DNA from: Blautia hansenii
Lineage (GTDB): Bacteria; Bacillota; Clostridia; Lachnospirales; Lachnospiraceae
Length of the DNA stretch: 58,682 nucleotides
Reading direction: 5' to 3'
Assembly (NCBI RefSeq): GCF_013304445.1
Contig: NZ_JAAITA010000018.1
Location: 1 to 58,682, forward strand
In this document: piece by piece, positions 25,460 through 34,509 of the stretch
Numbering within the stretch: the stretch's first letter is position 1
Layout of the letters: the number at the start of each line of letters is the position of its first letter
Notes under the pieces: generated by a model
The model's input: only the letters and a program-made list of their open reading frames with translations
Told to the model about the DNA's origin: nothing
Databases searched by the model: none
Position numbers and translations under genes: made by a program

Positions 25460-26125
25460 TCAAAATTTTATAAATTTCTGAGAGGAGATTAGAGCAATAA
25501 CCTGTGTCAAATCTTTGCATACATAATCGCAGAAAGGTTCTAAAGCAGCTGTGTAAGGAGTCAAATCAGGCACCATGCAGGTCACTCCATTTGCAGCTTT
25601 GCCCGCTTTCAATCCGTTTATGCTGTCCTCTACAATAAGGCAGTTTTGAGGCGGTATACGCAGTTTTTGGGCAGCTTCCAGAAAAATTTCCGGGTTGGGC
25701 TTGCTGTGCTGTACCTCATCACCGCAGACGGAGGCGGTCATAAATTTTGCAATATCGGCCAGCTCCCAGTAGTGAGAGGCACGCTTTCTGGGGGTGGAGG
25801 TGGCTACTGCCCACGGAATCTGTTCCTGTGTCAGATAAGTCACAATTTCCTGTAGTCCCTTCTTTTCGGGGACAGAATGCTTTTCTATGTAATCGGATAA
25901 GTATTGGGAACGTATACTCCTGGCCCGGTGGTAATCAATTTTTCCTTCAAACCATTTCTGAAAAAGCGCTGCATTTTGTTCGCTGGAACCGCCCCGCATT
26001 TGTCCAAGATGTTTTTCCGTAAGTTGAAAATTCAGTTCCTTTCCGGCTTTTAGCCATCCTTCTTTCATAACCTGTTCCGTGTCAAATAAAACACCGTCCA
26101 TGTCAAAAATGACAGCCTGTATCAT
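25460..26125 (-). CDS. HAD-family hydrolase, beta-phosphoglucomutase-like
   Basis: ATG at 26125 with AAAGGGGAA upstream (minus strand) gives 221 residues; an upstream in-frame extension to 26308 overlaps the opposite promoter and is unlikely. HAD motifs are DMDGVLFDTE (nucleophile and acid Asp), VATSTPR (motif II), K in SKPNPEIF (motif III) and IVEDSINGLKAG (motif IV). The alpha-helical cap between motifs I and II puts it with beta-phosphoglucomutase and related sugar-phosphate phosphatases. Substrate unknown. Confidence 0.88.
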   Translation of the reverse strand: MIQAVIFDMDGVLFDTEQVMKEGWLKAGKELNFQLTEKHLGQMRGGSSEQNAALFQKWFEGKIDYHRARSIRSQYLSDYIEKHSVPEKKGLQEIVTYLTQEQIPWAVATSTPRKRASHYWELADIAKFMTASVCGDEVQHSKPNPEIFLEAAQKLRIPPQNCLIVEDSINGLKAGKAANGVTCMVPDLTPYTAALEPFCDYVCKDLTQVIALISSQKFIKF

Positions 26126-26218
26126 AAAAATTCCCCTTTCTAAAAACGGTATTTTGGTATATTTTATTTCTCTTTCAGAATAGCAGAATCCAGGAATAGG
26201 TGCAAGGGCAGAAAAGCG

Positions 26219-26247
26219 TTGGATTTGAAAATGGGACGTGGTATAAT
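26219..26247 (+). promoter_or_regulatory. yaaA: Promoter of yaaA
   Basis: TTGGAT at 26219-26224 and TATAAT at 26242-26247 are 17 bases apart, 48 bases upstream of the yaaA start. Confidence 0.65.
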
Positions 26248-26294
26248 GATGGTACGATGTGCAGTTTACAAATATACAGGAGGTTTTGCAAAAG

Positions 26295-27068
26295 ATGAAG
26301 ATTATCATTTCTCCGGCAAAGAAGATGAATATTCGGACAGATGAACCCGTAGAGTTTACAGAGCCGGTGTATCTAAAAAAGGCAGAATGTTTATGGAATA
26401 CTCTGAAAGAAAAGGATTTTCAAACGCTGCAGAAACTGTGGAAATGTAATGAGAAAATTGCCCGGCAGAATTGGTACAGACTGCAAAATCAAAATTTTTC
26501 TTCCAGACTGACTCCTGCGGTACTGGCTTATGAAGGGATTCAATATCAGTATATGGCACCTTCTGTATTTACAGAAAACCAGTGGGAATATGCACAAAAG
26601 AACCTGCGGATTTTATCTGGGCTTTACGGGATTTTAAGACCTATGGACGGAGTGATTCCCTATCGGTTGGAAATGCAGACAAGACTGGAAACGGTTTCAA
26701 ATTCACGGAAAAAGCGGGATTTGTATGATTTTTGGGAAGAAGATATTTACCGGGAACTGGTAAAGGAAGAACGGATAATTTTAAATCTGGCATCCAAGGA
26801 ATACAGCAAAACAGTAGCACCTTATGTGAGAGAAGACGTCCGGTATATTACCTGTATTTTCGGAGAATGGGCAGAAGGAAGAGTAAAAGTAAAAGGAACA
26901 CAGGCGAAGATAGCCAGAGGCGAAATGGTGCGCTGGCTGTCGGAAAACCAGATAGAAGAAGTAGAAAAAGTCAAAGAATTCCAAGGGTTGGGATACCGAT
27001 ATGAACCGGTTCATTCCACTGCCTCGGAAATGGTATTTATCAAAGAAAAGGAGGGTTTGCAGAAGTGA
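26295..27068 (+). CDS. yaaA: Peroxide stress protein YaaA
   Basis: ATG 26295 with AGGAGG 10 bases upstream gives 257 residues. The opening MKIIISPAKKMN, followed by LYGILRPMDGVIPYRLEM and a late GLGYRYEPVHST segment, are hallmarks of the YaaA (DUF328/UPF0246) family. In Escherichia coli YaaA limits free iron and oxidative DNA damage during peroxide stress. The stop overlaps the GTG start of the next gene, a redox subunit, so the pair is coupled. Confidence 0.93.
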   Translation: MKIIISPAKKMNIRTDEPVEFTEPVYLKKAECLWNTLKEKDFQTLQKLWKCNEKIARQNWYRLQNQNFSSRLTPAVLAYEGIQYQYMAPSVFTENQWEYAQKNLRILSGLYGILRPMDGVIPYRLEMQTRLETVSNSRKKRDLYDFWEEDIYRELVKEERIILNLASKEYSKTVAPYVREDVRYITCIFGEWAEGRVKVKGTQAKIARGEMVRWLSENQIEEVEKVKEFQGLGYRYEPVHSTASEMVFIKEKEGLQK

Positions 27069-27532
27069 AGAATGAAAATGAAATCCGAGAAATTATAGAG
27101 TATTATGCATCACAGCGTAATGCGGCAGAACAGGAAAATATTGTGTCCATGCTGCGGGAAATACAGGAAGTGGAGGGATATATTCCGGTAGATGCACAGG
27201 AAATGGCGGCTGAAAAACTGGGAGTAAAGCGTGTAATATTTAGCTGTATTATGAAAAGGATTCCTGATTTGAAAGAAGCAAATTACAGCCATGAACTGGT
27301 TCTCTGCACGGGAGAACGCTGCCAAAATAAAAACAGTATGGTGCTTTTAGAAACCGTGAAAAAGGAATTAAAAATTGCCAAAGACGGACTTTCAGCAGAT
27401 AAAAAAGTGCACCTGACAACTCAGAACTGTATGAAACAATGCCGAACTTCTCCTAATATGAAAATAGATGGGAAACTGTATACAGGACTGACAGAAGAAA
27501 AGGTTTTGGGACTGATAAGAACATTAAAATAG
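27065..27532 (+). CDS. NuoE/HndA-like thioredoxin-fold [2Fe-2S] protein
   Basis: A 155-residue homologue of the 24-kDa subunit of complex I and of HndA/HydA-associated subunits. GTG 27065 is set by AAGGAGGG 9 bases upstream. The N-terminal helical part (SMLREIQEVEGYIP) leads to the [2Fe-2S] site, C81 and C86 (CTGERC) plus C122 and C126 (NCMKQC). Such proteins normally work with a NuoF-like flavoprotein; none is encoded here, so it is a stand-alone copy whose partner must lie elsewhere. Confidence 0.85.
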   Translation: MKNENEIREIIEYYASQRNAAEQENIVSMLREIQEVEGYIPVDAQEMAAEKLGVKRVIFSCIMKRIPDLKEANYSHELVLCTGERCQNKNSMVLLETVKKELKIAKDGLSADKKVHLTTQNCMKQCRTSPNMKIDGKLYTGLTEEKVLGLIRTLK

Positions 27533-27544
27533 GAAAAGGAAAAC

Positions 27545-28207
27545 ATGATGAGATACAAGGCGTTATTATTTGATTTAGATGGAACCCTGACAGCTTCAGG
27601 AGAAGGAATTACAAAATCCGTACAATATGCCCTGCAGAAAATGGGAAAAGGAGCACTGGGAGAGCATTTGGAAGCGCTGGAGGTCTTTGTAGGACCGCCG
27701 CTTTTGAGCCAGTTTATGGTCTATGCAGGGTTTTCAGAGGAAGAGGCCAAAGAGGCGGTGAAGTATTACCGGGAACGGTATACGGTGACCGGAATCTTTG
27801 AAAACAGGCCGTATGAAGGAATTGCAGAATTATTGGGAAAGCTGCAGGCGAAGGGATATCTGCTGGCCGTGGCGTCTTCAAAACCGGATTCCATGGTGAA
27901 AATTGTACTGGAACATTTTCATCTGGACGGATATTTTCAGGTTATGCAAGGCAGTGATATTGCACGTCCGAAGATGACAAAAGCACAGGTAATTGAAGCG
28001 GTTTTAGGGGAATTGGGACTGGAAAACACAAGAGAAGAAGCTGTGATGATTGGGGATCGGTTCTATGATGTCTGCGGGGCAAGAGAGGCCGGGCTTTCCT
28101 GTATTGGTGTCACTTACGGATATGGAAACCGGAAGGAATTGCAGCAGGAAGGCGCCCTGGAAATTGCAGAAACAGTAGAGGAACTAGGACGGATATTGGA
28201 GGTTTAA
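27545..28207 (+). CDS. HAD-family phosphatase, phosphoglycolate phosphatase-like
   Basis: A 220-residue HAD hydrolase: DLDGTLTASGEG (motif I), VASSKPD (motif II), K in ARPKMTKA (motif III) and MIGDRFYDVCGA (motif IV). The cap and spacing match PGP/PpaX-type phosphatases, which remove phosphate from 2-phosphoglycolate or pyrophosphate. The start is ATG 27545 or 27548; the ribosome site AGGAAAAGG slightly favours the first. It lies in the yaaA operon. Confidence 0.87.
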   Translation: MMRYKALLFDLDGTLTASGEGITKSVQYALQKMGKGALGEHLEALEVFVGPPLLSQFMVYAGFSEEEAKEAVKYYRERYTVTGIFENRPYEGIAELLGKLQAKGYLLAVASSKPDSMVKIVLEHFHLDGYFQVMQGSDIARPKMTKAQVIEAVLGELGLENTREEAVMIGDRFYDVCGAREAGLSCIGVTYGYGNRKELQQEGALEIAETVEELGRILEV

Positions 28208-28212
28208 AGAGC

Positions 28213-28800
28213 ATGAAAGATGCGTTTCAGATATATGATATAGGAAAAGAATTGTTTTCTACACCGGCTTATCCCGGTGACCCGGTGCCTTGTAAAACTC
28301 CTTTTCTGGAAATCAAAAAAGGAGATGTCTGCAATCTTACCGTGATTACTATGGGCAGTCATAACGGCACACATTTGGACGCGCCGAAGCATTTTTGCCC
28401 GGACAAAGGCGGGGTGGATACCATTCCTCTTGCCAAGTGTATGGGAGCTTGTAAGGTAGCTGAAGTCTCCGGAGAAATCACGGAAGAATGTATGAAAAAG
28501 CTATTGGAAGACGGGACGGGAAAGTTGCTTTTAAAAGGGGATATTCTGCTGACCCCTGAGGCAGCCAGCGTATTGGCAGAGGCAAAAACGGATCTGATTG
28601 GTGTGGAAAGCCAGACTGTGGGGAAAGGAGATACTCAGCCTGTAGTACACAAAATTCTGCTTTCGGCAGAGGTTGTTATACTGGAAGGGCTTGTGCTGCG
28701 CGAAGTATTGCCGGGAAACTATTTTCTTGCAGCACAGCCTCTGAAATGGGAAGGGATAGACGGTTCTCCGGTGAGGCCCGTGCTGCTTTCCATGGAGTAA
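28213..28800 (+). CDS. Cyclase-family (kynurenine formamidase-like) hydrolase
   Basis: A 195-residue protein with the family signature SHNGTHLDAPKHF (metal-binding HxGTHxDxPxH), and YPGDPVP near the N-terminus. The family includes bacterial kynurenine formamidase and polyketide cyclase-like hydrolases that use a binuclear metal site to open or close amide/lactone bonds. Nothing in the neighbourhood points to tryptophan degradation, so the substrate is open. GGAGG precedes ATG 28213. A truncated methyltransferase frame continues directly after its stop. Confidence 0.85.
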   Translation: MKDAFQIYDIGKELFSTPAYPGDPVPCKTPFLEIKKGDVCNLTVITMGSHNGTHLDAPKHFCPDKGGVDTIPLAKCMGACKVAEVSGEITEECMKKLLEDGTGKLLLKGDILLTPEAASVLAEAKTDLIGVESQTVGKGDTQPVVHKILLSAEVVILEGLVLREVLPGNYFLAAQPLKWEGIDGSPVRPVLLSME

Positions 28801-29292
28801 TCTTCCATACGATTTTCCCTTAATTTGCTAATCAAAGAGTGTGCCAATCCTTCTGCGATTCCCTATGACAGTGAAACTTTTGACATTATTTTGAATCGAC
28901 ATGGGGATTTTAATGCAAAGGAATTATATCGTCTTTTGAAGCAGGACGGAATCTTTATTACCCAACAGGTTGGAGGGGAAAATGACAGAGATTTAGTGGA
29001 GATGGTTCTTCCCGGAAGCGAACCTCCTTTTCCTCATTTGAATCTGAAAGAGCAGAGAAAAGTGTTTGAAGAGGCCGGATTTCATATTCTTCGTGCAGAA
29101 GAAGCGTATCGTCCAATCAAGTTTTACGATGTGGGTGCATTTGTGTGGTTTGCCCGCATTATTGAATGGGAATTTCCCGGTTTTTCCGTGGATAAATGCT
29201 TCAAAGCATTATGGAAAATGCAGAATATTATTGAGGAAAAAGGGGAGATAGAAGGAACGATTCACCGTTATCTGATTGTAGCAGGAAAATAG
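28801..29292 (+). pseudogene. 5'-truncated SAM-dependent methyltransferase
   Basis: The open frame follows the cyclase TAA in the same frame and carries the C-terminal two thirds of a class I methyltransferase: PYDSETFDIILNRHGDF (strand-4 region), LYRLLKQDGIFITQQVGG (strand 5), and EAGFHILRAEEAYRPIKFYDVGAFVWFARIIEWEFPGF later. The N-terminal part with the glycine-rich SAM-binding motif is absent. The first possible start is TTG 28825, without a ribosome site. A deletion that removed the first ~90 codons and the upstream spacer seems likely; the remaining frame is intact, so the event may be recent. Confidence 0.7.
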
Positions 29293-29318
29293 AAAACAGT
29301 GAATGGAAACCAGAGAAT

Positions 29319-29357
29319 AGAAGGCTGCCGTATGTGTTGAAATACGGCAGTCTTCTC
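29319..29357. terminator. Bidirectional terminator
   Basis: AGAAGGCTGCCGTAT pairs with AATACGGCAGTCTTCT, with T-rich sequence on the plus side. It separates the methyltransferase remnant from the convergent EamA gene. Its stem resembles that of the hairpin at 30297. Confidence 0.75.
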
Positions 29358-29362
29358 TGTAC

Positions 29363-30277
29363 TTATCCTTGTTTTTTCGGATTAATCTGTGCCAGTATAA
29401 TGGCTCCAAACATCAGTACACATCCCAGGATTTCTCTTGGGCTTAGTGTCTCTCCAAGCAATATCCATCCCGCCAGAACGGAAACTACCGATTCCAGGCT
29501 GAGTATCAGAGAGGCAATGGTCGGGTCTGTACCGCGCTGACCGATAATCTGAAAGGTGTAGGCCACACCGCAGGAGAGAATACCCGCATAGCAGATGGGC
29601 AGCCAGGCTGCCCCGATATCAGCCCAGTGCGGCTCCTCAAAGAGAAACATAAGAACCGAGGACAGAGCGCCTGCAAACAGGAACTGGATGCAGGACAGCT
29701 TGGTTCCGCTGACCTTCTCTGTAAAATGATCCACCACCATAATGTGAATGGCAAAGCAGATGGAACAGATGAGAATCAGGAAATCTCCCTTACTCAGAGA
29801 AAGACTGCCTTTCATACAGAGCAGATACAGACCAACCAGAGCAATGACAACGCTTATCCAGATTTTCAGACCTGCTTTTCTTTTCAGAAAAATCCCCAGA
29901 ATGGGTACAATAATAATGTAAAGAGCAGTGATGAAACCTGCTTTTGCCACAGTTGTGTAGGCAATTCCCACCTGCTGTAAGGTGGTGGATACAAACATCA
30001 TAAAGCCGCAGATAAGTCCTCCGATGAGCAAATCTTTCGGACGGTCCATAACCGGCATTTTTGAGGCTGCACCGTCTTTTTTCTGCTCTTTTTTTGCAGA
30101 TCGGGTCAGAAAAAAGACACAGGGAATCAGTACAATTCCACCTAAAAGACAGCGGACCGCGTTGAACGTGTATGGCCCTACATAGTCCATTCCTGCGCTC
30201 TGGGCCACAAAAGCCACGCCCCAGATAACAGCAGTGATAAAAAGAAGAATAAAGTTTTTTGAATATTTTGCTGACAT
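29363..30277 (-). CDS. EamA-family (DMT) transporter
   Basis: This 304-residue protein has about ten hydrophobic segments arranged as two EamA repeats. Family-typical pieces are AVIWGVAFVAQSAGMDYVGP near the N-terminus and LSLESVVSVLAGWILLGE near the end. The transporters export amino acids or other small metabolites; the substrate cannot be told. AAGGAG precedes the start on the minus strand. It is downstream of carB but separated by a terminator. Confidence 0.9.
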   Translation of the reverse strand: MSAKYSKNFILLFITAVIWGVAFVAQSAGMDYVGPYTFNAVRCLLGGIVLIPCVFFLTRSAKKEQKKDGAASKMPVMDRPKDLLIGGLICGFMMFVSTTLQQVGIAYTTVAKAGFITALYIIIVPILGIFLKRKAGLKIWISVVIALVGLYLLCMKGSLSLSKGDFLILICSICFAIHIMVVDHFTEKVSGTKLSCIQFLFAGALSSVLMFLFEEPHWADIGAAWLPICYAGILSCGVAYTFQIIGQRGTDPTIASLILSLESVVSVLAGWILLGETLSPREILGCVLMFGAIILAQINPKKQG

Positions 30278-30296
30278 GAGTTACTCCTTAAAAATA

Positions 30297-30334
30297 GAGG
30301 GGCTGCCGTAAAGAATACGGCAGCTCCCCTTTTG
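30297..30334 (-). terminator. Terminator of carB
   Basis: On the minus strand GGGGAGCTGCCGTA and TACGGCAGCCCCTC form a stem with loop TTCTT, followed by TATTTTT. The core GGCTGCCGTA/TACGGCAG is shared with the terminator at 29319, so the EamA gene is flanked by similar hairpins. Confidence 0.8.
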
Positions 30335-30359
30335 CTTAAATCTGATATTCTTACAGAAA

Positions 30360-33300
30360 TTAATCCAGTGATTTGTGGTATTCCTGCAGAGATTTCAAGG
30401 TAGCAGTTTCTTTGGTAAGCACTGCTTTGATTCCTTTTGCGCTTGCAAGAGCAGCGGAAATCGTAGTGATGTAAGGAATCTTTTTGTTAATAGCGGTTTT
30501 ACGCAGGTAAGAGTCATCATACTTGCTCTGTTTTCCGGCTGGTGTGTTGACAATTAAGTCAATTTTACCGTTTACCATAGCGTCATAGATGTTTGGACGT
30601 CCTTCCTGAAGTTTTTTCAGCATTTCACATTCCAGACCATTTTCCATAAAGTATTTTGCACAGCCTTCTGTGGAAACAATATGGAAGCCCAGTTCGCGGA
30701 ACTGTTTTGCTACTTCTAAAGCGCCTGCACGGTCATTTTTGTTTACGCTGACTAAAGCTGTTCCGCCCAGAGGCAGTTTTGCTCCGGCAGCTTCCTGTGC
30801 TTTATAGTAAGCCATGCCAAAGGATTCGCTCAGCCCAAGCACTTCACCTGTAGAACGCATTTCCGGTCCCAGAAGAGGGTCAACTTCCGGGAACATATTA
30901 AACGGGAATACCGCTTCTTTTACTCCGTAGTACGGATGTGCTTTTTCTGTGAAAGCAGTAACGTCAGGACGTTCTCCGGTCAGCTCGTAGGTCATCAGCT
31001 TTGTGGCAATGTTTGCCATGTTGACGTTGCAAACTTTGGATACCAGCGGAACGGTACGGGAAGCTCTTGGGTTGGCTTCCAGAACGTATACCTTGCCTTC
31101 ACAGATGGCATACTGCATGTTCATCAGACCTACCACTCCCATTTCGCATGCAATGGCAGTGGTATATTTGCGGATTAAAGCCTTGTTTTCTTCTGAAATT
31201 TCTACAGAAGGAATCACACAGGCAGAGTCTCCGGAGTGAATACCGGCCTGCTCAATGTGCTGCATAACCGTAGGAACGAAGGCATGTGTTCCGTCAGAAA
31301 TGGCATCCGTTTCACACTCCAGGGCATTCTGAAGGAATTTATCCATGAGAATCGGGCGTTCCGGTGTGACGTCAATGGCAGCAGCCATGTAGTTTCTTAA
31401 CATGTTGTCATCGTATACGACTTCCATACCACGTCCGCCTAACACATACGAAGGACGAACCATCATCGGATAACCAATGCGGTGTGCGATTTCCAGGGCT
31501 TCCTCTACGTTTACAGCCATACCGGATTCCGGCATAGGAATCTCTAACTTGTGCATCATTTCATTAAAGAGGTCACGGTCTTCTGCCATATCAATGACAG
31601 CAGGAGAAGTACCCAGAATGTGTGCACCGCGTTTTTCCAGTTCTGCTGCAATGTTCAGAGGTGTCTGGCCGCCGAACTGTACGATAATACCAAGAGGTTT
31701 TTCTTTGTTGTAAATAGACATAACGTCTTCTACAGTCAGAGGCTCGAAATACAGTTTATCAGAAGTATCATAGTCTGTGGAAACCGTTTCCGGGTTACAG
31801 TTTACCATGATGGTTTCAAAGCCCAGCTCTCTCAGTGTGAAGGCAGCGTGTACACAGCAGTAGTCGAATTCGATACCCTGTCCGATACGGTTAGGACCGC
31901 CGCCTAATACCATGATTTTTCTTCCGTTAGAAACAGGCGCTTTGTCTTCTCCGTTGTAGGTAGAGTAGTAATAAGCAGTAGGATCTTTTACACCGCTTAC
32001 CGGTACTGCGTCCCAGCGTTCTTCCATACCAAGGGCTTCTCTGCGTTTGCATAATTCCCATTCATCTGTTTCCAGAAGCTGTGCCAGATATTTATCAGAG
32101 AATCCGTCTTTCTTTGCCTGAATCAGCAATTCGTCAGGAAGTTCCTGGCCTTTGTAAGAGAGAATCTTTTCTTCTTCATCAACCAGTTCTTTCATTTGCT
32201 CTAAGAACCACATTTTAATATAAGTCATTTCATGAAGTTTTTCCAAAGATGCTCCTTTGCGAATTGCTTCATATAAAATGAACTGTCTTTCGCTGGTTGC
32301 CTCAGTGAGTTTCAGATATAATTCATCTAAAGTCAGTTCATGCAGATTTTTCACAAAACCCATACCGTAGCAGCCTCTTTCCAGAGAGCGGATAGCTTTC
32401 TGAAGAGCTTCTTTATAGTTTTTACCGATAGACATAACTTCGCCTACGGCTTTCATCTGTGTACCTAATTTGTCCTGAGAACCTTTGAATTTCTCAAAAG
32501 CCCAACGAGCAAATTTTATAACCACATAGTCACCGGTTGGTTTGTATTTGTCCAGAGTTCCCTCTTTCCAGTAAGGAATTTCATCCAGTGTCAGTCCGGC
32601 AGCAAGAAGGGCGGATACATACGCAATCGGGAATCCGGTTGCCTTACTTGCAAGTGCGGAAGAACGGGAAGTTCTTGGGTTAATTTCAATAATTACCACA
32701 CGGTCTGATACCGGGTCATGGGCGAACTGTACGTTTGTACCGCCGATAACGCCTACGGATTCTACGATGGCATGTGCCTGTTTTTCCAGACGATCCTGCA
32801 AGTCCTGAGAAATGGTCAGCATCGGTGCGGAACAGAAGGAGTCACCTGTGTGAACGCCTACCGGGTCAATGTTTTCGATAAAGCATACGGATACCTTATT
32901 TCCTTTGGCATCACGCACAACTTCCACTTCCAGTTCTTCCCAGCCTAAGATGGATTCCTCTACGAGAACCTGGTTAATCATGGAAGCAGCAATGCCTCTT
33001 GCGGCAACTTTCTTTAATTCTTCTTCATTGTAAACAAGACCGCCGCCGGTACCGCCCATGGTATAAGCAGGACGGATAACACAGGGATAGCCCAAATCTT
33101 TCGCAATTTTTACGGCTTCTTCTACAGAATAAGCAGGAGCGCTTCTGGCCATTTCAACACCCAGTTCGTCCATGGCTTTCTTGAATTCAATACGGTCTTC
33201 TCCGCGGCTGATAGCGTCCACCTGAACACCGATAACTTCTACGTTATACTTGGTCAGAACACCTGCGTGGTAAAGTTCTTCGCAGAGATTCAGACCGGAC

Positions 33301-33578
33301 TGTCCGCCCAGGTTCGGAAGAAGGGCGTCTGGTCGTTCTTTTTCAATGATTTCTGTTAGACGGTCTACATTTAAAGGTTCGATGTAAGTGACATCTGCTG
33401 TGGAAGGGTCTGTCATAATGGTAGCAGGGTTGGAATTCACCAGAACAATTTCGTAACCCAGGCTTTTTAATGCTTTACAGGCCTGGGTGCCGGAATAGTC
33501 AAATTCACAGGCCTGTCCGATGATAATAGGACCGGAACCAATAATAAGAATTTTGTGTATATCGTTTCTCTTTGGCAT
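30360..33578 (-). CDS. carB: Carbamoyl-phosphate synthase large subunit
   Basis: ATG 33578 (GGAGG upstream on the minus strand) gives the full-length 1072 residues. Both halves are present: the carboxyphosphate half (IGSGPIIIGQACEFDYSG, ATP-grasp with GTGGGLVYNEEEL and EINPRTSRSSALASKATGFP) and the carbamate half (LGGGPNRIGQGIEFDYCCVH, GGRGMEVVYDD, EANPRASRTVP). The MGS-like allosteric domain covers about the last 140 residues. The enzyme makes carbamoyl phosphate for pyrimidines and arginine from glutamine, bicarbonate and ATP. The small subunit carA is not adjacent. Confidence 0.97.
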   Translation of the reverse strand: MPKRNDIHKILIIGSGPIIIGQACEFDYSGTQACKALKSLGYEIVLVNSNPATIMTDPSTADVTYIEPLNVDRLTEIIEKERPDALLPNLGGQSGLNLCEELYHAGVLTKYNVEVIGVQVDAISRGEDRIEFKKAMDELGVEMARSAPAYSVEEAVKIAKDLGYPCVIRPAYTMGGTGGGLVYNEEELKKVAARGIAASMINQVLVEESILGWEELEVEVVRDAKGNKVSVCFIENIDPVGVHTGDSFCSAPMLTISQDLQDRLEKQAHAIVESVGVIGGTNVQFAHDPVSDRVVIIEINPRTSRSSALASKATGFPIAYVSALLAAGLTLDEIPYWKEGTLDKYKPTGDYVVIKFARWAFEKFKGSQDKLGTQMKAVGEVMSIGKNYKEALQKAIRSLERGCYGMGFVKNLHELTLDELYLKLTEATSERQFILYEAIRKGASLEKLHEMTYIKMWFLEQMKELVDEEEKILSYKGQELPDELLIQAKKDGFSDKYLAQLLETDEWELCKRREALGMEERWDAVPVSGVKDPTAYYYSTYNGEDKAPVSNGRKIMVLGGGPNRIGQGIEFDYCCVHAAFTLRELGFETIMVNCNPETVSTDYDTSDKLYFEPLTVEDVMSIYNKEKPLGIIVQFGGQTPLNIAAELEKRGAHILGTSPAVIDMAEDRDLFNEMMHKLEIPMPESGMAVNVEEALEIAHRIGYPMMVRPSYVLGGRGMEVVYDDNMLRNYMAAAIDVTPERPILMDKFLQNALECETDAISDGTHAFVPTVMQHIEQAGIHSGDSACVIPSVEISEENKALIRKYTTAIACEMGVVGLMNMQYAICEGKVYVLEANPRASRTVPLVSKVCNVNMANIATKLMTYELTGERPDVTAFTEKAHPYYGVKEAVFPFNMFPEVDPLLGPEMRSTGEVLGLSESFGMAYYKAQEAAGAKLPLGGTALVSVNKNDRAGALEVAKQFRELGFHIVSTEGCAKYFMENGLECEMLKKLQEGRPNIYDAMVNGKIDLIVNTPAGKQSKYDDSYLRKTAINKKIPYITTISAALASAKGIKAVLTKETATLKSLQEYHKSLD

Positions 33579-33632
33579 AAAGAACCTCCATTTATATATG
33601 TTTTCATATAACGGGAATGTTAATCCAGAGAC

Positions 33633-33662
33633 AGTATAACATAAGGAAAGTTTAGTTATCAA
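33633..33662 (-). promoter_or_regulatory. carB: carB promoter
   Basis: On the minus strand TTGATA (33662-33657) and TATACT (33638-33633) are 18 bases apart, with a leader of about 50 bases. The leader is too short for a PyrR-type attenuator, and none is visible. Confidence 0.55.
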
Positions 33663-33703
33663 GATGAAATACCGGATTCCGGCGAAAACAGACAGTGATT
33701 TTC

Positions 33704-33732
33704 TTTACCTCCCTACACTTTTATGCTATAAT
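33704..33732 (+). promoter_or_regulatory. Promoter of the ABC exporter operon
   Basis: TTTACC at 33704-33709 and TATAAT at 33727-33732 with a 17-base spacer, 72 bases upstream of the ATPase gene. Confidence 0.5.
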
Positions 33733-33804
33733 TTATCAAAATTAAGAAAATACTGAGAATTTTCAGGAAAATTGCGAAAAAACAGGAGAAGGAGGAGGCA
33801 CTTT

Positions 33805-34509
33805 ATGATAGAAGTGAAAAATCTGACAAAACACTACAGTCTTTTGGAAAGTCCCGCAGTAAAGGACGTAAGTTTCTGCGCAAAAGAGGGGAAAATTACC
33901 ATTTTGCTGGGGCCAAACGGAGCGGGGAAATCCACTACGATTAAAAGTATCGTAAATCTGCTGAATTATCAGGGGGAGATTAATATCTGCGGCTATCCGA
34001 ACAGCAGTCTGGAGGCAAAAAAAAGTTTTGGCTATGTACCGGAGGTGCCTGTGCTTTACGACTTGCTGACAGTGGATGAAACCATTCACTTTATTGGAAA
34101 ATCTTACCGTTTGCAGAATTACGGGAAAACAGCAGAAGAGTATCTGGAACTTTTTGATTTGACAAAACAGAGAAAGAAGCTGGCAAAAGAACTGAGTAAG
34201 GGTATGAGGCAGAAGCTGAGCATGCTTCTGGCGCTTCTTATACAGCCCAAAGCTCTGCTGGTGGACGAACCCATGGTGGGACTGGATCCGGCAAGTATTG
34301 AAGCTGTTCTGCAGCTTTTTGTGAGACTGAAAGAGGCGGGAACGTCTATTCTCATCAGTACTCATATTATTGATGTGGTGAACGAAATCTGGGACTGCGC
34401 CTACATTATGCAGCAGGGGGAAATCGTCCGGGAAATCCACAGAGGAGAGGAAGGCAGTGAAACTCTGAAGCAGATATTCTTTGAGACAACCGCGGAGGAA
34501 AAAGCATGA
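33805..34509 (+). CDS. ABC transporter ATP-binding protein (ABC-2 exporter type)
   Basis: ATG 33805 is set by GGAGGAGG; longer readings are not supported. The 234-residue ATPase has Walker A GPNGAGKST, the Q-loop region, signature LSKGMRQK (a variant of LSGGQ), Walker B ALLVDEPMVGLD and switch His in ISTHIID. It energises the membrane protein encoded by the overlapping next gene. The substrate is unknown; similar pairs serve antibiotic resistance or general export. Confidence 0.9.
   Translation: MIEVKNLTKHYSLLESPAVKDVSFCAKEGKITILLGPNGAGKSTTIKSIVNLLNYQGEINICGYPNSSLEAKKSFGYVPEVPVLYDLLTVDETIHFIGKSYRLQNYGKTAEEYLELFDLTKQRKKLAKELSKGMRQKLSMLLALLIQPKALLVDEPMVGLDPASIEAVLQLFVRLKEAGTSILISTHIIDVVNEIWDCAYIMQQGEIVREIHRGEEGSETLKQIFFETTAEEKA

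Noticed and set aside
29319-30334. EamA gene as a mobile cassette flanked by repeated hairpins
   Set aside because: The shared core is only about 10 bp of terminator stem with different loops and flanks, which can arise from two ordinary terminators.
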